Shown here piece by piece: positions 54,322-64,000 of a DNA stretch of 64,000 nucleotides. Position 1 is the first letter of the stretch. Each line of letters begins with the position of its first letter. The notes beneath the pieces are model-generated. The model did no database searches. It saw only the letters and a program-made list of their open reading frames with translations, and had not been told where the DNA came from. The position numbers and the translations under genes were made by a program. The stretch is taken from NCBI RefSeq assembly GCF_025753855.1, contig NZ_JAOWPT010000003.1:124001-188000 (forward strand), given 5' to 3'. The stretch is from Mesorhizobium sp. ZC-5 (GTDB taxonomy: Bacteria > Pseudomonadota > Alphaproteobacteria > Rhizobiales > Rhizobiaceae).

Positions 54322-55122
54322 CTAGTCGCCCGCCACGAAGAACGACCAATGGCCATCGGGCGTGATGCCGACACGATAGAAGATGTAGGCGCCGTAGGTT
54401 TTCATGTCCTCGTAGTCACCGGCGGTGACGATCTTGAACAGTTCGACGCGCTGGCGCGAATCCAGTTTGTCGAGCGGGATCGCGAAGAAATAGGGCCAGA
54501 CATAGAGCTCATTCTCCGTACCGATATCGACACGGACATAGCCGGCGCTGAGGACTTCCTCGAGGATGGCCAGGATTTCGTGGCCTTCCTTGTCGCCGGA
54601 CAGCTCGCGCAGGAATTCGATCGGATCGCTGTCGAGGCCGCCCAGCGAGAGCTGGGTGCTGCTGTCGCCGGTTCCGATCAGCGGCCTCAGCGCCTCGATA
54701 TCGCCCTTCCTGGCGGCATCCACGATCAATTGGCGCATGCGCTTCACCGGTTCAGGCAGGCTTTCGAGATCGTAGACGACTTCCGGAAGTGGCGCGTCGG
54801 GGTCGATTTCCGGTCGGGTCACATTGCGTTCGCCCGGCTCGGCATCATCAGGTTCGGCCTCTTCCGGGGACGTCGGCTCATCGCTCGGCGGGTTTGTCTG
54901 GATCGGGTCGGGCAGCGGCACGCTGTTGACCGGCGGAAGCGGCTCCTTCTCGATCGCCTCTTCCTGCGGTGCTGGTGCTTCCTCGCGCTTGATCTCGCTG
55001 AGCGACCAGGCTGGCGTCGCAGCCGCCGTCACGCCAAGCATCAGCGTGGTACTGGCGGCCAGAAGCCAGCCGGCGATGCGCCGCTCACGGCTGGACCTTG
55101 CCGCGTTCATTCTCGAAGTCAT
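54322..55122 (-). CDS. Exported hypothetical protein with acidic Pro-rich linker
   Basis: Protein of 266 residues. A signal sequence (RRIAGWLLAASTTLMLGVTAAATPAWS) is followed by an acidic proline-rich stretch to about residue 110 (EEAPAPQEEAIEKEPLPPVNS) and a folded C-terminal domain (RMRQLIVDAARKGDIEALRPLIGTG...YVWPYFFAIPLDKLDSRQRVELFKIVTAGDYEDMKTYGAYIFYRVGI). Relatives occur in rhizobia, but I know of no assigned function. It converges with the dihydroorotase-like gene. Confidence 0.78.
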   Translation of the reverse strand: MTSRMNAARSSRERRIAGWLLAASTTLMLGVTAAATPAWSLSEIKREEAPAPQEEAIEKEPLPPVNSVPLPDPIQTNPPSDEPTSPEEAEPDDAEPGERNVTRPEIDPDAPLPEVVYDLESLPEPVKRMRQLIVDAARKGDIEALRPLIGTGDSSTQLSLGGLDSDPIEFLRELSGDKEGHEILAILEEVLSAGYVRVDIGTENELYVWPYFFAIPLDKLDSRQRVELFKIVTAGDYEDMKTYGAYIFYRVGITPDGHWSFFVAGD

Positions 55123-55246
55123 GTCGCACTCTCTCGCACAGGCCGCCGCTGGCCTGGGTCATCCGGCGCGATCATACACACAAATACAGGCTTGGGGATG
55201 CGTCAGAGCAACACCCGCCGGAATGATGACAGCTCGCCGGCCACAC

Positions 55247-55504
55247 CTAGTGGCAGAGGCGGTCTTCCTCGAAATCGCCGGCGATGACCTTGTCGCGCAT
55301 GCGATCGAGCAAAGCGAGGGCCGCGGTTTCGCCATTGGCGCGAAGCAATTCGGCAAAAGCGGTCGCAAGTGCCGCCTCGGCGATGATTTCAGGCTCGATG
55401 CCGGCGGAAAGGCCTTCCGCCCAAGCCTCGTTGTGACTCTCGATAGCGGTCAGCCGCTTTTCTTCCCTGACGAGGGCATCAATGTCGCCTGCGGTATGTT
55501 CCAT
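55247..55504 (-). CDS. Small hypothetical protein
   Basis: Predicted acidic helical protein of 85 residues (MEHTAGDIDALVREEKRLTAIESHNEAWAEGLSAGIEPEII...). ATG 55504 is preceded by AAGGGTGGAAG, a good ribosome site. A Met 12 codons earlier would put the inverted repeat at 55523-55555 inside the gene and is less likely. The family is not recognised. No signal peptide or membrane helix is seen. Confidence 0.65.
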   Translation of the reverse strand: MEHTAGDIDALVREEKRLTAIESHNEAWAEGLSAGIEPEIIAEAALATAFAELLRANGETAALALLDRMRDKVIAGDFEEDRLCH

Positions 55505-55522
55505 ACTCAACTTCCACCCTTT

Positions 55523-55555
55523 CAAGTTCGGATCCGTCAAATACGGATCAACTTG
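55523..55555. promoter_or_regulatory. Inverted repeat upstream of the 85-residue ORF
   Basis: CAAGTT-CG-GATCCGT and ACGGATC-AACTTG pair over 13 bp with a two-base bulge around a loop of about five bases. It is located just upstream of the ribosome site of the small gene at 55247-55504, where it could be an operator or an mRNA hairpin. Confidence 0.45.
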
Positions 55556-55642
55556 AGTCGTCCCTTTTAATGTCCCGTTAAGGCTTTTAGCACGACTGCC
55601 CCGATATGTATTTTAGGCATTGCCGGAAAAGTTAATAGTCCC

Positions 55643-56014
55643 CTAATTGCCATATCGCCCGGCAATTTCGCGCGTCAAGGCCTCGCCTTCCTTCATGTAG
55701 CGGCTGATCGCCTCGGTCGCCGACGGCGTGCAGTTGACGTAGATCTCGTCGAACGAGCGATAGCCACGGTTGAAGTTGGCAATGAACTTGGCCCGTCGCG
55801 TGGGATCCGGATTTTCAGCCGCCAGAAGCTTTTCCATCTGGCCGCGCCATTTGTCGCCCGCCTCGCCGCACAGATTGCGCAGATAGTGCAGCGACCCCAG
55901 AACTTCCGCCAGCCGCATCAGCCTGCCCTCGAACGGCGCTTCCGCGGCACGCGCCGTGCCTGCCGTTGCGGCAAGGGTGAGGCAGCAGGCGAGAATGGCT
56001 GAGCGAAAGCGCAT
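55643..56014 (-). CDS. TIGR02301-type exported protein
   Basis: Small secreted protein of 123 residues with a clear signal peptide (MRFRSAILACCLTLAATAGTARA). The mature part has the pattern GRLMRLAEVLGSLHYLRNLCGEAG...FIANFNRGYRSFDEIYVNCTPSATEAISRYM, which matches a rhizobial family of unknown function (TIGR02301), including the paired cysteines. It is a single gene upstream of which a NUDIX gene runs in the same direction. Confidence 0.75.
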   Translation of the reverse strand: MRFRSAILACCLTLAATAGTARAAEAPFEGRLMRLAEVLGSLHYLRNLCGEAGDKWRGQMEKLLAAENPDPTRRAKFIANFNRGYRSFDEIYVNCTPSATEAISRYMKEGEALTREIAGRYGN

Positions 56015-56083
56015 AAGCCCTTGTGGCCAAAGATTTTGTCAGCCGCAAGGCGTGACGTGGGGTGCCGGTTGTGCGAACGCTTG

Positions 56084-56494
56084 CTAAGCCGGAGGTAACA
56101 GAAGCTCCCTAGCGACCTCCAGCACTGAATCGATGACCGGCAGTTTTTCCATCTCGGCGAGCGTGAACCAGCCGGCTTCGGCGGCATCGTCGCCGGCGAT
56201 CGCTTCGCCGCCCGCGTAGGAACCGGAGAAGACCTGAAGCCGGAAACCGACCGACTTGCCGCGCGGCTCCCGCTCGATCAGATATTCGCGGTGCGGGACG
56301 AGCTTTCCGGTGGCCAGTCCGGTTTCCTCGAAAAGCTCGCGCCGCGCCGCTGCCTCCGCCGTCTCCCCGGCCTCGACACGGCCGCCCGGGAACGCATAAA
56401 GGCCAAGCGATGGCGGCCGGCCTCGGCGAACCAGCAGGACCCGGTCGTCGCGCACCAGGGCCACCGAAACGGCGGGGACTAGAAGGCTGGTCAT
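56084..56494 (-). CDS. NUDIX hydrolase
   Basis: Pyrophosphohydrolase of 136 residues. The Nudix box is complete: GRVEAGETAEAAARRELFEETGL, with the two Glu metal ligands. The N-terminus VPAVSVALVRDDRVLLVRRGRPPSLGLYAFPGG is typical of the MutT/ADP-ribose group. ATG 56494 gives the family length; the frame upstream is not used. It is divergent from the SRAP gene. The substrate is unknown. Confidence 0.88.
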   Translation of the reverse strand: MTSLLVPAVSVALVRDDRVLLVRRGRPPSLGLYAFPGGRVEAGETAEAAARRELFEETGLATGKLVPHREYLIEREPRGKSVGFRLQVFSGSYAGGEAIAGDDAAEAGWFTLAEMEKLPVIDSVLEVARELLLPPA

Positions 56495-56630
56495 GGTTTC
56501 GTCGCGGCCGAGATATTTGTGGATGGCGACTGTCTTTGCATGGATTTGGTTGAGCCGCCATGACCTAGCGCCCACATAGGACTGGCAGTGGCGTTGCAGG
56601 ACACGTCAGCGAGAAATGCGGGTTTCCACC

Positions 56631-57395
56631 ATGTGCGGACGATTTGCGCTCACCGCCCGGCCGGACCAGACGGCCGCTTTCCTCGGCCTCGACGAGGTCG
56701 AGGAGTTTCCGGCACGTTACAACATAGCGCCGACCCAGCCGGTGCTTTTGGCGATCGCCGCGCCGCCGCGAGGACTGGGGTCGAACCTGCCCGACCGCCG
56801 CACCCAACTGGTACGCTGGGGGCTCATCCCCGGCTGGGCGAAGAATCCCGGCGATCTGCCGCTGCTTTTCAACGCGCGTTCCGAAACCGCCGCGGAGAAA
56901 GCTTCGTTCAAGGCCCCGATGCGGCATCGTCGCGCGCTGATTCCTGCCTCCGGCTTCTATGAATGGAAGCGCATCGGCACCAAGCAGTCGCAGCCCTATT
57001 GGGTGCGGCCGAAAGCCGGTGGGCTCGTCGCCTTCGCCGCGCTGATGGAGACATGGACGGAACCCGGCGGCTCCGAGATCGACACCGGCGCCATCCTCAC
57101 CACCAACGCCAATCCGGAATTCGCGCAGATTCACGACCGCATGCCGATCGTCATCCGGCAGGAGGATTTTTCGCGCTGGCTGGATTGCCGCTTCCAGGAA
57201 CCGCGCGACGTTGCCGACCTGCTGCGGCCGGCCGATCCCGGTTTCTTCGAGGCCGTGCCGGTGTCGGACAAGGTCAACAAATTCGCCAACACCGGCCCGG
57301 AGATCCAGGAGCGGGTCGAGCCGGTGATGGCGATGGCGGCGGAGAAAGCGAAGAAAGCCGCTGAACCGAAGCCTGACCAACTTACCCTTTTCTAG
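56631..57395 (+). CDS. SOS response-associated peptidase (SRAP/YedK, HMCES-like)
   Basis: Protein of 254 residues that forms a protective thiazolidine link to abasic sites in single-stranded DNA. The chemistry needs Cys at position 2, so ATG 56631 (MCGRFAL) must be the start rather than the upstream Met. Other active-site elements are NIAPTQPV, FNARSETAAEKASF, PASGFYEWK (Glu) and the His in IHDRMPIVI. The tail is basic (KAKKAAEPKPDQ). It is divergent from a NUDIX gene. Confidence 0.92.
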   Translation: MCGRFALTARPDQTAAFLGLDEVEEFPARYNIAPTQPVLLAIAAPPRGLGSNLPDRRTQLVRWGLIPGWAKNPGDLPLLFNARSETAAEKASFKAPMRHRRALIPASGFYEWKRIGTKQSQPYWVRPKAGGLVAFAALMETWTEPGGSEIDTGAILTTNANPEFAQIHDRMPIVIRQEDFSRWLDCRFQEPRDVADLLRPADPGFFEAVPVSDKVNKFANTGPEIQERVEPVMAMAAEKAKKAAEPKPDQLTLF

Positions 57396-57477
57396 CTTGA
57401 GCGGTCGGAGAGCCATCCACGCCGAATTTTCGCGGCTGGCCTATTGCACCCAGCCTGGAAGGTAGGGAGAAGGCTGC

Positions 57478-58098
57478 ATGTCGTCCTCGATCGTTTCCGC
57501 CGCCATTTCGGGCTTTCTGCTCGGCGCCTCGCTGATCCTGGCGATCGGCGCCCAGAACGCCTTCATCCTGCGCCAGGGGCTGCTCCGGCAGCATGTGTTC
57601 GTTCTCTGCCTGATCTGCGCGGCGTCCGACGCGCTGCTGATCGCCGCCGGCATTGCCGGGCTGGGCACGCTGATCGCAACGTCGCCGCGGCTTATCGTGG
57701 CCGTCACCATCGGCGGGGCGCTGTTCCTGTTCGCTTATGCGTTCATGGCATTCCGCCGCGCCATGCATCCGGAAGCCCTGCTTGCGGCGAAGAAAGGCGA
57801 GGGCAGCCTGAAGGCGGCGATCGCCGCCTGTCTGGCTTTCACCTTCCTCAACCCGCACGTCTATCTGGATACGGTCGTTCTGCTCGGCTCGCTGTCGGCG
57901 AGCTTCGAGGGCGCGGCGCGTATGGCCTACGGCGCCGGCGCGGTGGTCGCGTCATTCGTCTGGTTTTTCGGATTGGGCTACGGAGCCAGATTGCTTCAGC
58001 CGGTCTTTGCCAGGCCTGCCGCCTGGCGCGTGCTCGACATCCTGATCGGCGTCGTCATGGCCGCGATCGGCTTCGGCCTGCTTGCCCGTCTCGCCTGA
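57478..58098 (+). CDS. LysE/ArgO family amino-acid exporter
   Basis: Inner-membrane exporter of 206 residues with the LysE fold: GFLLGASLILAIGAQNAFILRQGLLRQHVF is the conserved N-terminal helix pair, and the second half has LAFTFLNPHVYLDTVVLLGSLSASF. It most resembles the arginine/lysine exporter ArgO. It is 82 bp after the SRAP gene. No adjacent LysR-type ArgP regulator is present. Confidence 0.87.
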   Translation: MSSSIVSAAISGFLLGASLILAIGAQNAFILRQGLLRQHVFVLCLICAASDALLIAAGIAGLGTLIATSPRLIVAVTIGGALFLFAYAFMAFRRAMHPEALLAAKKGEGSLKAAIAACLAFTFLNPHVYLDTVVLLGSLSASFEGAARMAYGAGAVVASFVWFFGLGYGARLLQPVFARPAAWRVLDILIGVVMAAIGFGLLARLA

Positions 58099-58101
58099 CT
58101 T

Positions 58102-58260
58102 TCAGGCGGCTTTCACAACCTTGGCTGTGTTGGCGGTACGCTTCTTGGTGATGCAGATCAGCGCCGCCTGCAGGGAGGCCGGGCCAATGGCGCGGTATTG
58201 TTTCGCGAGGTCGGCATGTTGAGCGCGGGCACGTTCGGCTTCGCTCTGTTTTCGGGGCAT
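58102..58260 (-). CDS. Small basic protein of 52 residues
   Basis: Short gene reading MPRKQSEAERARAQHADLAKQY... and ending in a Lys/Ala-rich tail (ITKKRTANTAKVVKAA). ATG 58260 is preceded by AAGGGAAGAG, a good ribosome site, which is the main reason to accept it. It is nucleic-acid-binding-like in charge, but no family is recognised. It is convergent with the ArgO-like gene, with only 3 bp between the stops. Confidence 0.6.
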   Translation of the reverse strand: MPRKQSEAERARAQHADLAKQYRAIGPASLQAALICITKKRTANTAKVVKAA

Positions 58261-58443
58261 TGTTCTCTTCCCTAAGGTCATGTTGCGTTGAGAGGGCCGG
58301 GAATGATGGTTGAATGGGTCGAAATCGTGACGCCGCACCAATTAACCGCCGGTACTCCTGTTTTCTTGTATAGACATGTTTAATAAAAACTTACGGATCG
58401 GGATGGTTCCGAAAAAGCGACATCTTTCCTTCGAGAATGCGGC

Positions 58444-58472
58444 TTGACGGCAACAGTCGGCAGGGCGATAAA
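58444..58472 (+). promoter_or_regulatory. Promoter of the cysS leader transcript
   Basis: TTGACG (58444-58449), 17 bp, GATAAA (58467-58472) is a good sigma70-type promoter. The expected +1 falls at about 58478-58480, i.e. at the A of the leader peptide ATG (58480). A leaderless leader peptide of this kind is known for the trp attenuator of Sinorhizobium. The 180 bp upstream of it (58261-58443) hold no gene or site that I can support. Confidence 0.65.
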
Positions 58473-58479
58473 GCCGGCA

Positions 58480-58524
58480 ATGAAAACGTCTTTCGCCATT
58501 TGCGGCATTTGCATTATTGGCTAG
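58480..58524 (+). CDS. Cysteine-containing leader peptide upstream of cysS
   Basis: A 14-codon ORF, MKTSFAICGICIIG, ends in TAG (58522-58524). Two of its codons are TGC (58501-58503, 58510-58512), notable because the downstream gene encodes cysteinyl-tRNA synthetase. There is no Shine-Dalgarno sequence, but the predicted transcription start coincides with the ATG, so translation may be leaderless. It is followed by mutually exclusive RNA helices that end in a terminator. Confidence 0.6.
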   Translation: MKTSFAICGICIIG

Positions 58525-58606
58525 CGCCAAGCGCTGGACCGGACGTTTTCGCCCTTCTCTCGACAGGAAAAGCAAACGCCCCGGCCAGCAGGCCAGGGGA
58601 TTTTTT
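58523..58606 (+). promoter_or_regulatory. Ribosome-mediated attenuator of cysS
   Basis: Three RNA helices compete. Pause-like hairpin: AGCGC/GCGCT (58523-58527, 58531-58535). Antiterminator: GCTGG-A-CCGG (58533-58542) with CCGGCCAGC (58581-58589), 9 bp with one bulged A. Terminator: CCCCGGCC (58579-58586) with GGCC-A-GGGG (58591-58599), followed by six T (58601-58606). A ribosome stalled on the leader Cys codons would leave 58533-58542 free, so the antiterminator forms. One that reaches the stop codon would cover it, so the terminator forms. The helices are read from sequence; the regulation is inferred. Confidence 0.65.
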
Positions 58607-58608
58607 GC

Positions 58609-60123
<1,515 letters not shown>

Positions 60124-60157
60124 GCCGGGAAAGAACGGAAACGTCAGCGGGACAGCG

Positions 60158-60314
60158 CCCCCCTCTGTCCTGCCGGACATCTCCCCCACAAGGGGGGAGA
60201 TTAGGCCGGCCGCTTTCGCCGCGCTGCATTTTGCAACGTTTGCGATCAGCGAAAGCAGAGATGACAGCCAATCTCCCCCCTTGTGGGGGAGATGTCCGGC
60301 AGGACAGAGGGGGG
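60158..60314. repeat. 157-bp perfect inverted-repeat element
   Basis: Perfect 45-bp arms (60158-60202 and 60270-60314) flank a 67-bp centre that itself contains GCTTTCG/CGAAAGC (60212-60218, 60250-60256). The arms include CTCCCCC-ACAAG-GGGGGAG and GTCCGGCAGGACAG, shared with the elements at 5831-5862 and 28780-28904. The structure is like a MITE or nested palindromic repeat with no coding capacity. It also separates cysS from the next operon and may end cysS transcription. Confidence 0.85.
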
Positions 60315-60367
60315 CAACGTAGAGCGCATAGACTGGTGTCCATCGCCTGGGCGGAGGCTATGTGATC

Positions 60368-60775
60368 ATGCCTCACACTCCGCTTCCTCCGAAAAATCGC
60401 TCTCGCGCAAAATCCATGCGACGGGTGATGACGGATGCGGAACTGAAACTGTGGAATGAACTTCGCGCGCACCGTCTGATGGGCCTTGGTTTCCGCCGAC
60501 AGGTGCCCATTGCCGGATACATCGTCGATTTTGCGTGTTCGTCCAAAAAGCTGATCGTCGAAGTCGACGGATCGCAACATGCCGATGCCGAGCATTCAAC
60601 TGGTGATGAGGCAAGGGATGCCCGTCTTGGGCAGGATGGCTGGACCACGCTCCGCTTCTGGAACGACGACGTGCTGCGCGATATCGATGGTGTGTGTCAG
60701 CACATCGTCATTGTCGCCGGGCTGAATGCGGCGGCTGACCCAGACAGGCCAATCCAACCGGAGGAAATCGCATGA
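60368..60775 (+). CDS. DUF559 domain protein (restriction-endonuclease-like fold)
   Basis: Protein of 135 residues with the DUF559/MTES_1575 core: SRAKSMRRVMTDAELKLWNELRAHRLMGLGFRRQVPIAGYIVDFACSSKKLIVEVDGSQH. The D...ExD pattern of PD-(D/E)XK nucleases is visible in YIVDF and IVEVDG. Many relatives lie next to methylases or stand alone, and the role is not known. ATG 60368 is chosen over GTG 60362. It overlaps the VOC gene by 4 bp. Confidence 0.85.
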   Translation: MPHTPLPPKNRSRAKSMRRVMTDAELKLWNELRAHRLMGLGFRRQVPIAGYIVDFACSSKKLIVEVDGSQHADAEHSTGDEARDARLGQDGWTTLRFWNDDVLRDIDGVCQHIVIVAGLNAAADPDRPIQPEEIA

Positions 60776-61155
60776 TCGACCATACCGGCATTTCCGTGAA
60801 GGATTTCGAGGTGTCGAAGGCCTTCTACGACAAGGTATTTGCGCCGCTCGGCGCGAAGCTGCTCTACATGGTGCCCGAGCAGTTTACCGGCGGTGTCAAG
60901 GTCGGCGGCTACGGCCGCGAGAAGCCTGACTTCTGGCTGCACGAGAATGCCGAAACCGGCCCCGGCCGGCACTATGCCTTCAAGGCACGCACCCACGCCG
61001 AGGTGGACGCATTTCACGCGGCAGCCATCGCCGCGGGAGGCAAGGATAACGGGGCTCCCGGTCCGCGTCCGCATTATCACCCGAACTACTACGGCGCCTT
61101 TGTTTTCGATCCCGACGGCAACAATGTCGAAGCCGTCTGCCATGCTCCGGAATAG
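60772..61155 (+). CDS. VOC family glyoxalase-like protein
   Basis: Protein of 127 residues with the vicinal-oxygen-chelate fold: MIDHTGISVKDFEVSKAFYDKVFAPLGAKLLY at the start and HPNYYGAFVFDPDGNNVEAVCH at the end, with His and Glu as likely metal ligands. Coupled to the DUF559 gene (ATGA overlap) and followed by two GFA genes 3 bp downstream. The substrate is unknown. Confidence 0.86.
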   Translation: MIDHTGISVKDFEVSKAFYDKVFAPLGAKLLYMVPEQFTGGVKVGGYGREKPDFWLHENAETGPGRHYAFKARTHAEVDAFHAAAIAAGGKDNGAPGPRPHYHPNYYGAFVFDPDGNNVEAVCHAPE

Positions 61156-61158
61156 ACC

Positions 61159-61646
61159 ATGAGCCTCGACAACAAACCGTTCTATGCCGGCGGCTGCCAG
61201 TGCGGCGCGGTGCGCTTCCGCGTCGAGGGCGCACTGGGCGAGGCCTCGATCTGCCATTGCCGCATGTGCCAGAAGGCCAGCGGCAATTTTTACCTGCCGC
61301 TGGTCTCCGTGCGCGACGCCAGGCTGACCTGGACGCGCGGGGAACCGAAAAAATTCCAGTCCTCGAACCACAGCACACGCGGCTTCTGCGCGGCCTGCGG
61401 CACGCCGCTGACATTCGAGGCGCCGGACGGTGTTGCGTTGGCAATCGGCGCTTTCGACGATCCCTCCGTCGCCCCGCCGGAAATCCAGTGGGGCACCGAG
61501 GCGAAGCTGCCCTTCGTGGACGGCATTCCGGCTCTGCCTGGCGAAGACACGATGGCCGACATCGCATCGGCCCCGTATCTGGCCGATCTTGTTTCCTATC
61601 AGCATCCCGACCACGACACGGAGGCGTGGCCGCCGGAGGAGAAGCG

Positions 61647-61650
<4 letters not shown>
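61159..61650 (+). CDS. GFA family zinc protein, copy 1
   Basis: Protein of 163 residues of the glutathione-dependent formaldehyde-activating/CENP-V fold. Zinc-binding cysteines are in GGCQCGAVRFR, CHCRMCQKASGNFY and FCAACGTPLTFE. It is the first of two tandem paralogs; both end in [11 protein letters not shown]. The true reaction of most GFA proteins is unknown. The second copy overlaps it by 4 bp. Confidence 0.87.

Positions 61651-64000
<2,350 letters not shown>

Noticed and set aside
53125-55287. 720-codon frame on the plus strand across the dihydroorotase-like gene and beyond
   Set aside because: It is an out-of-frame reading of that gene and antisense to the exported protein downstream; composition is typical of a shadow.
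58579-58606. Reading the hairpin before cysS as a plain terminator of an upstream gene
   Set aside because: The nearest upstream gene is on the opposite strand, so there is no other plus-strand transcript to end. The hairpin lies within the cysS leader and overlaps a better-explained antiterminator.

Overview
The window reads as chromosomal DNA from a high-GC alphaproteobacterium of the order Hyphomicrobiales (Rhizobiales), most likely the Mesorhizobium/Phyllobacteriaceae neighbourhood. The grounds are the Porin_2-type outer-membrane porin, the single bifunctional Rsh next to rpoZ, the rsh/DUF2062/acpS/lepB/rnc/era/recO order, a TIGR02301-like secreted protein, and dispersed 'CTCCCCC...GGGGGAG' palindromes typical of that group. 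This assignment is from gene content only. Coding density is high. I see no transposase, integrase, phage module or CRISPR array.

Layout. 1-2512: an SsuC/SsuA/SsuB-like ABC importer, its permease cut by the window edge. 2528-5761: L,D-transpeptidase, then a divergent MarR/VOC pair whose intergenic region holds three copies of an 18-bp operator, a composite inverted repeat, a GNAT acetyltransferase and a DUF2200 protein. 5865-9910: part of a leucine/isovalerate catabolic (liu) locus, with the methylcrotonyl-CoA carboxylase carboxyltransferase subunit, isovaleryl-CoA dehydrogenase and a TetR regulator, but no biotin-carboxylase subunit. 10021-15512: acylphosphatase, a MarR-GNAT fusion with its own tandem operators, NDH-2, a HisC-like aminotransferase, a beta-lactamase-fold hydrolase and tRNA-Ser(GCU). 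16001-17182: a porin with a strong terminator. 17351-25394: alpha/beta hydrolase, Slt-type lytic transglycosylase, dapA, smpB, an M23 peptidase, a degenerate second copy of the smpB 3' end, a GH25 lysozyme, and a CmlA/FloR-like exporter preceded by a short ORF and a perfect hairpin. 25440-31470: a UDG/NYN-domain pair and a four-gene sugar ABC operon under a LacI-type operator.

31591-40230 is the housekeeping block rpoZ, rsh, DUF2062, acpS, lepB, rnc, era, recO, with an unexpected LuxR-type regulator between era and recO. 40317-49075: a large DUF2339 membrane protein, an MFS transporter, an ECF sigma/anti-sigma pair, a GNAT plus RimK-like ATP-grasp ligase pair, and a secreted protein of unknown function. 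49161-58260: a PAS-GGDEF-EAL protein, HD hydrolase, YgfZ, a dihydroorotase-like protein, small secreted or unknown proteins, NUDIX, SRAP, a LysE/ArgO exporter and a 52-residue protein. 58444-60314: cysS, preceded by what looks like a complete ribosome-mediated attenuator and followed by a perfect 45-bp inverted-repeat element. 60368-64000: a tightly coupled operon (DUF559, VOC, two GFA paralogs, proline iminopeptidase, citramalate synthase) running off the window.

The most interesting signal is the cysS leader. A sigma70-like promoter places +1 at the AUG of a 14-codon leader peptide with two Cys codons (MKTSFAICGICIIG). It is followed by mutually exclusive antiterminator and terminator helices, and the terminator's U-tract ends two bases before the cysS start codon. 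Second-tier signals are the CmlA-like exporter with a short leader ORF and hairpin, the triple MarR operator, the smpB tail duplication and the mosaic base composition of cysS.
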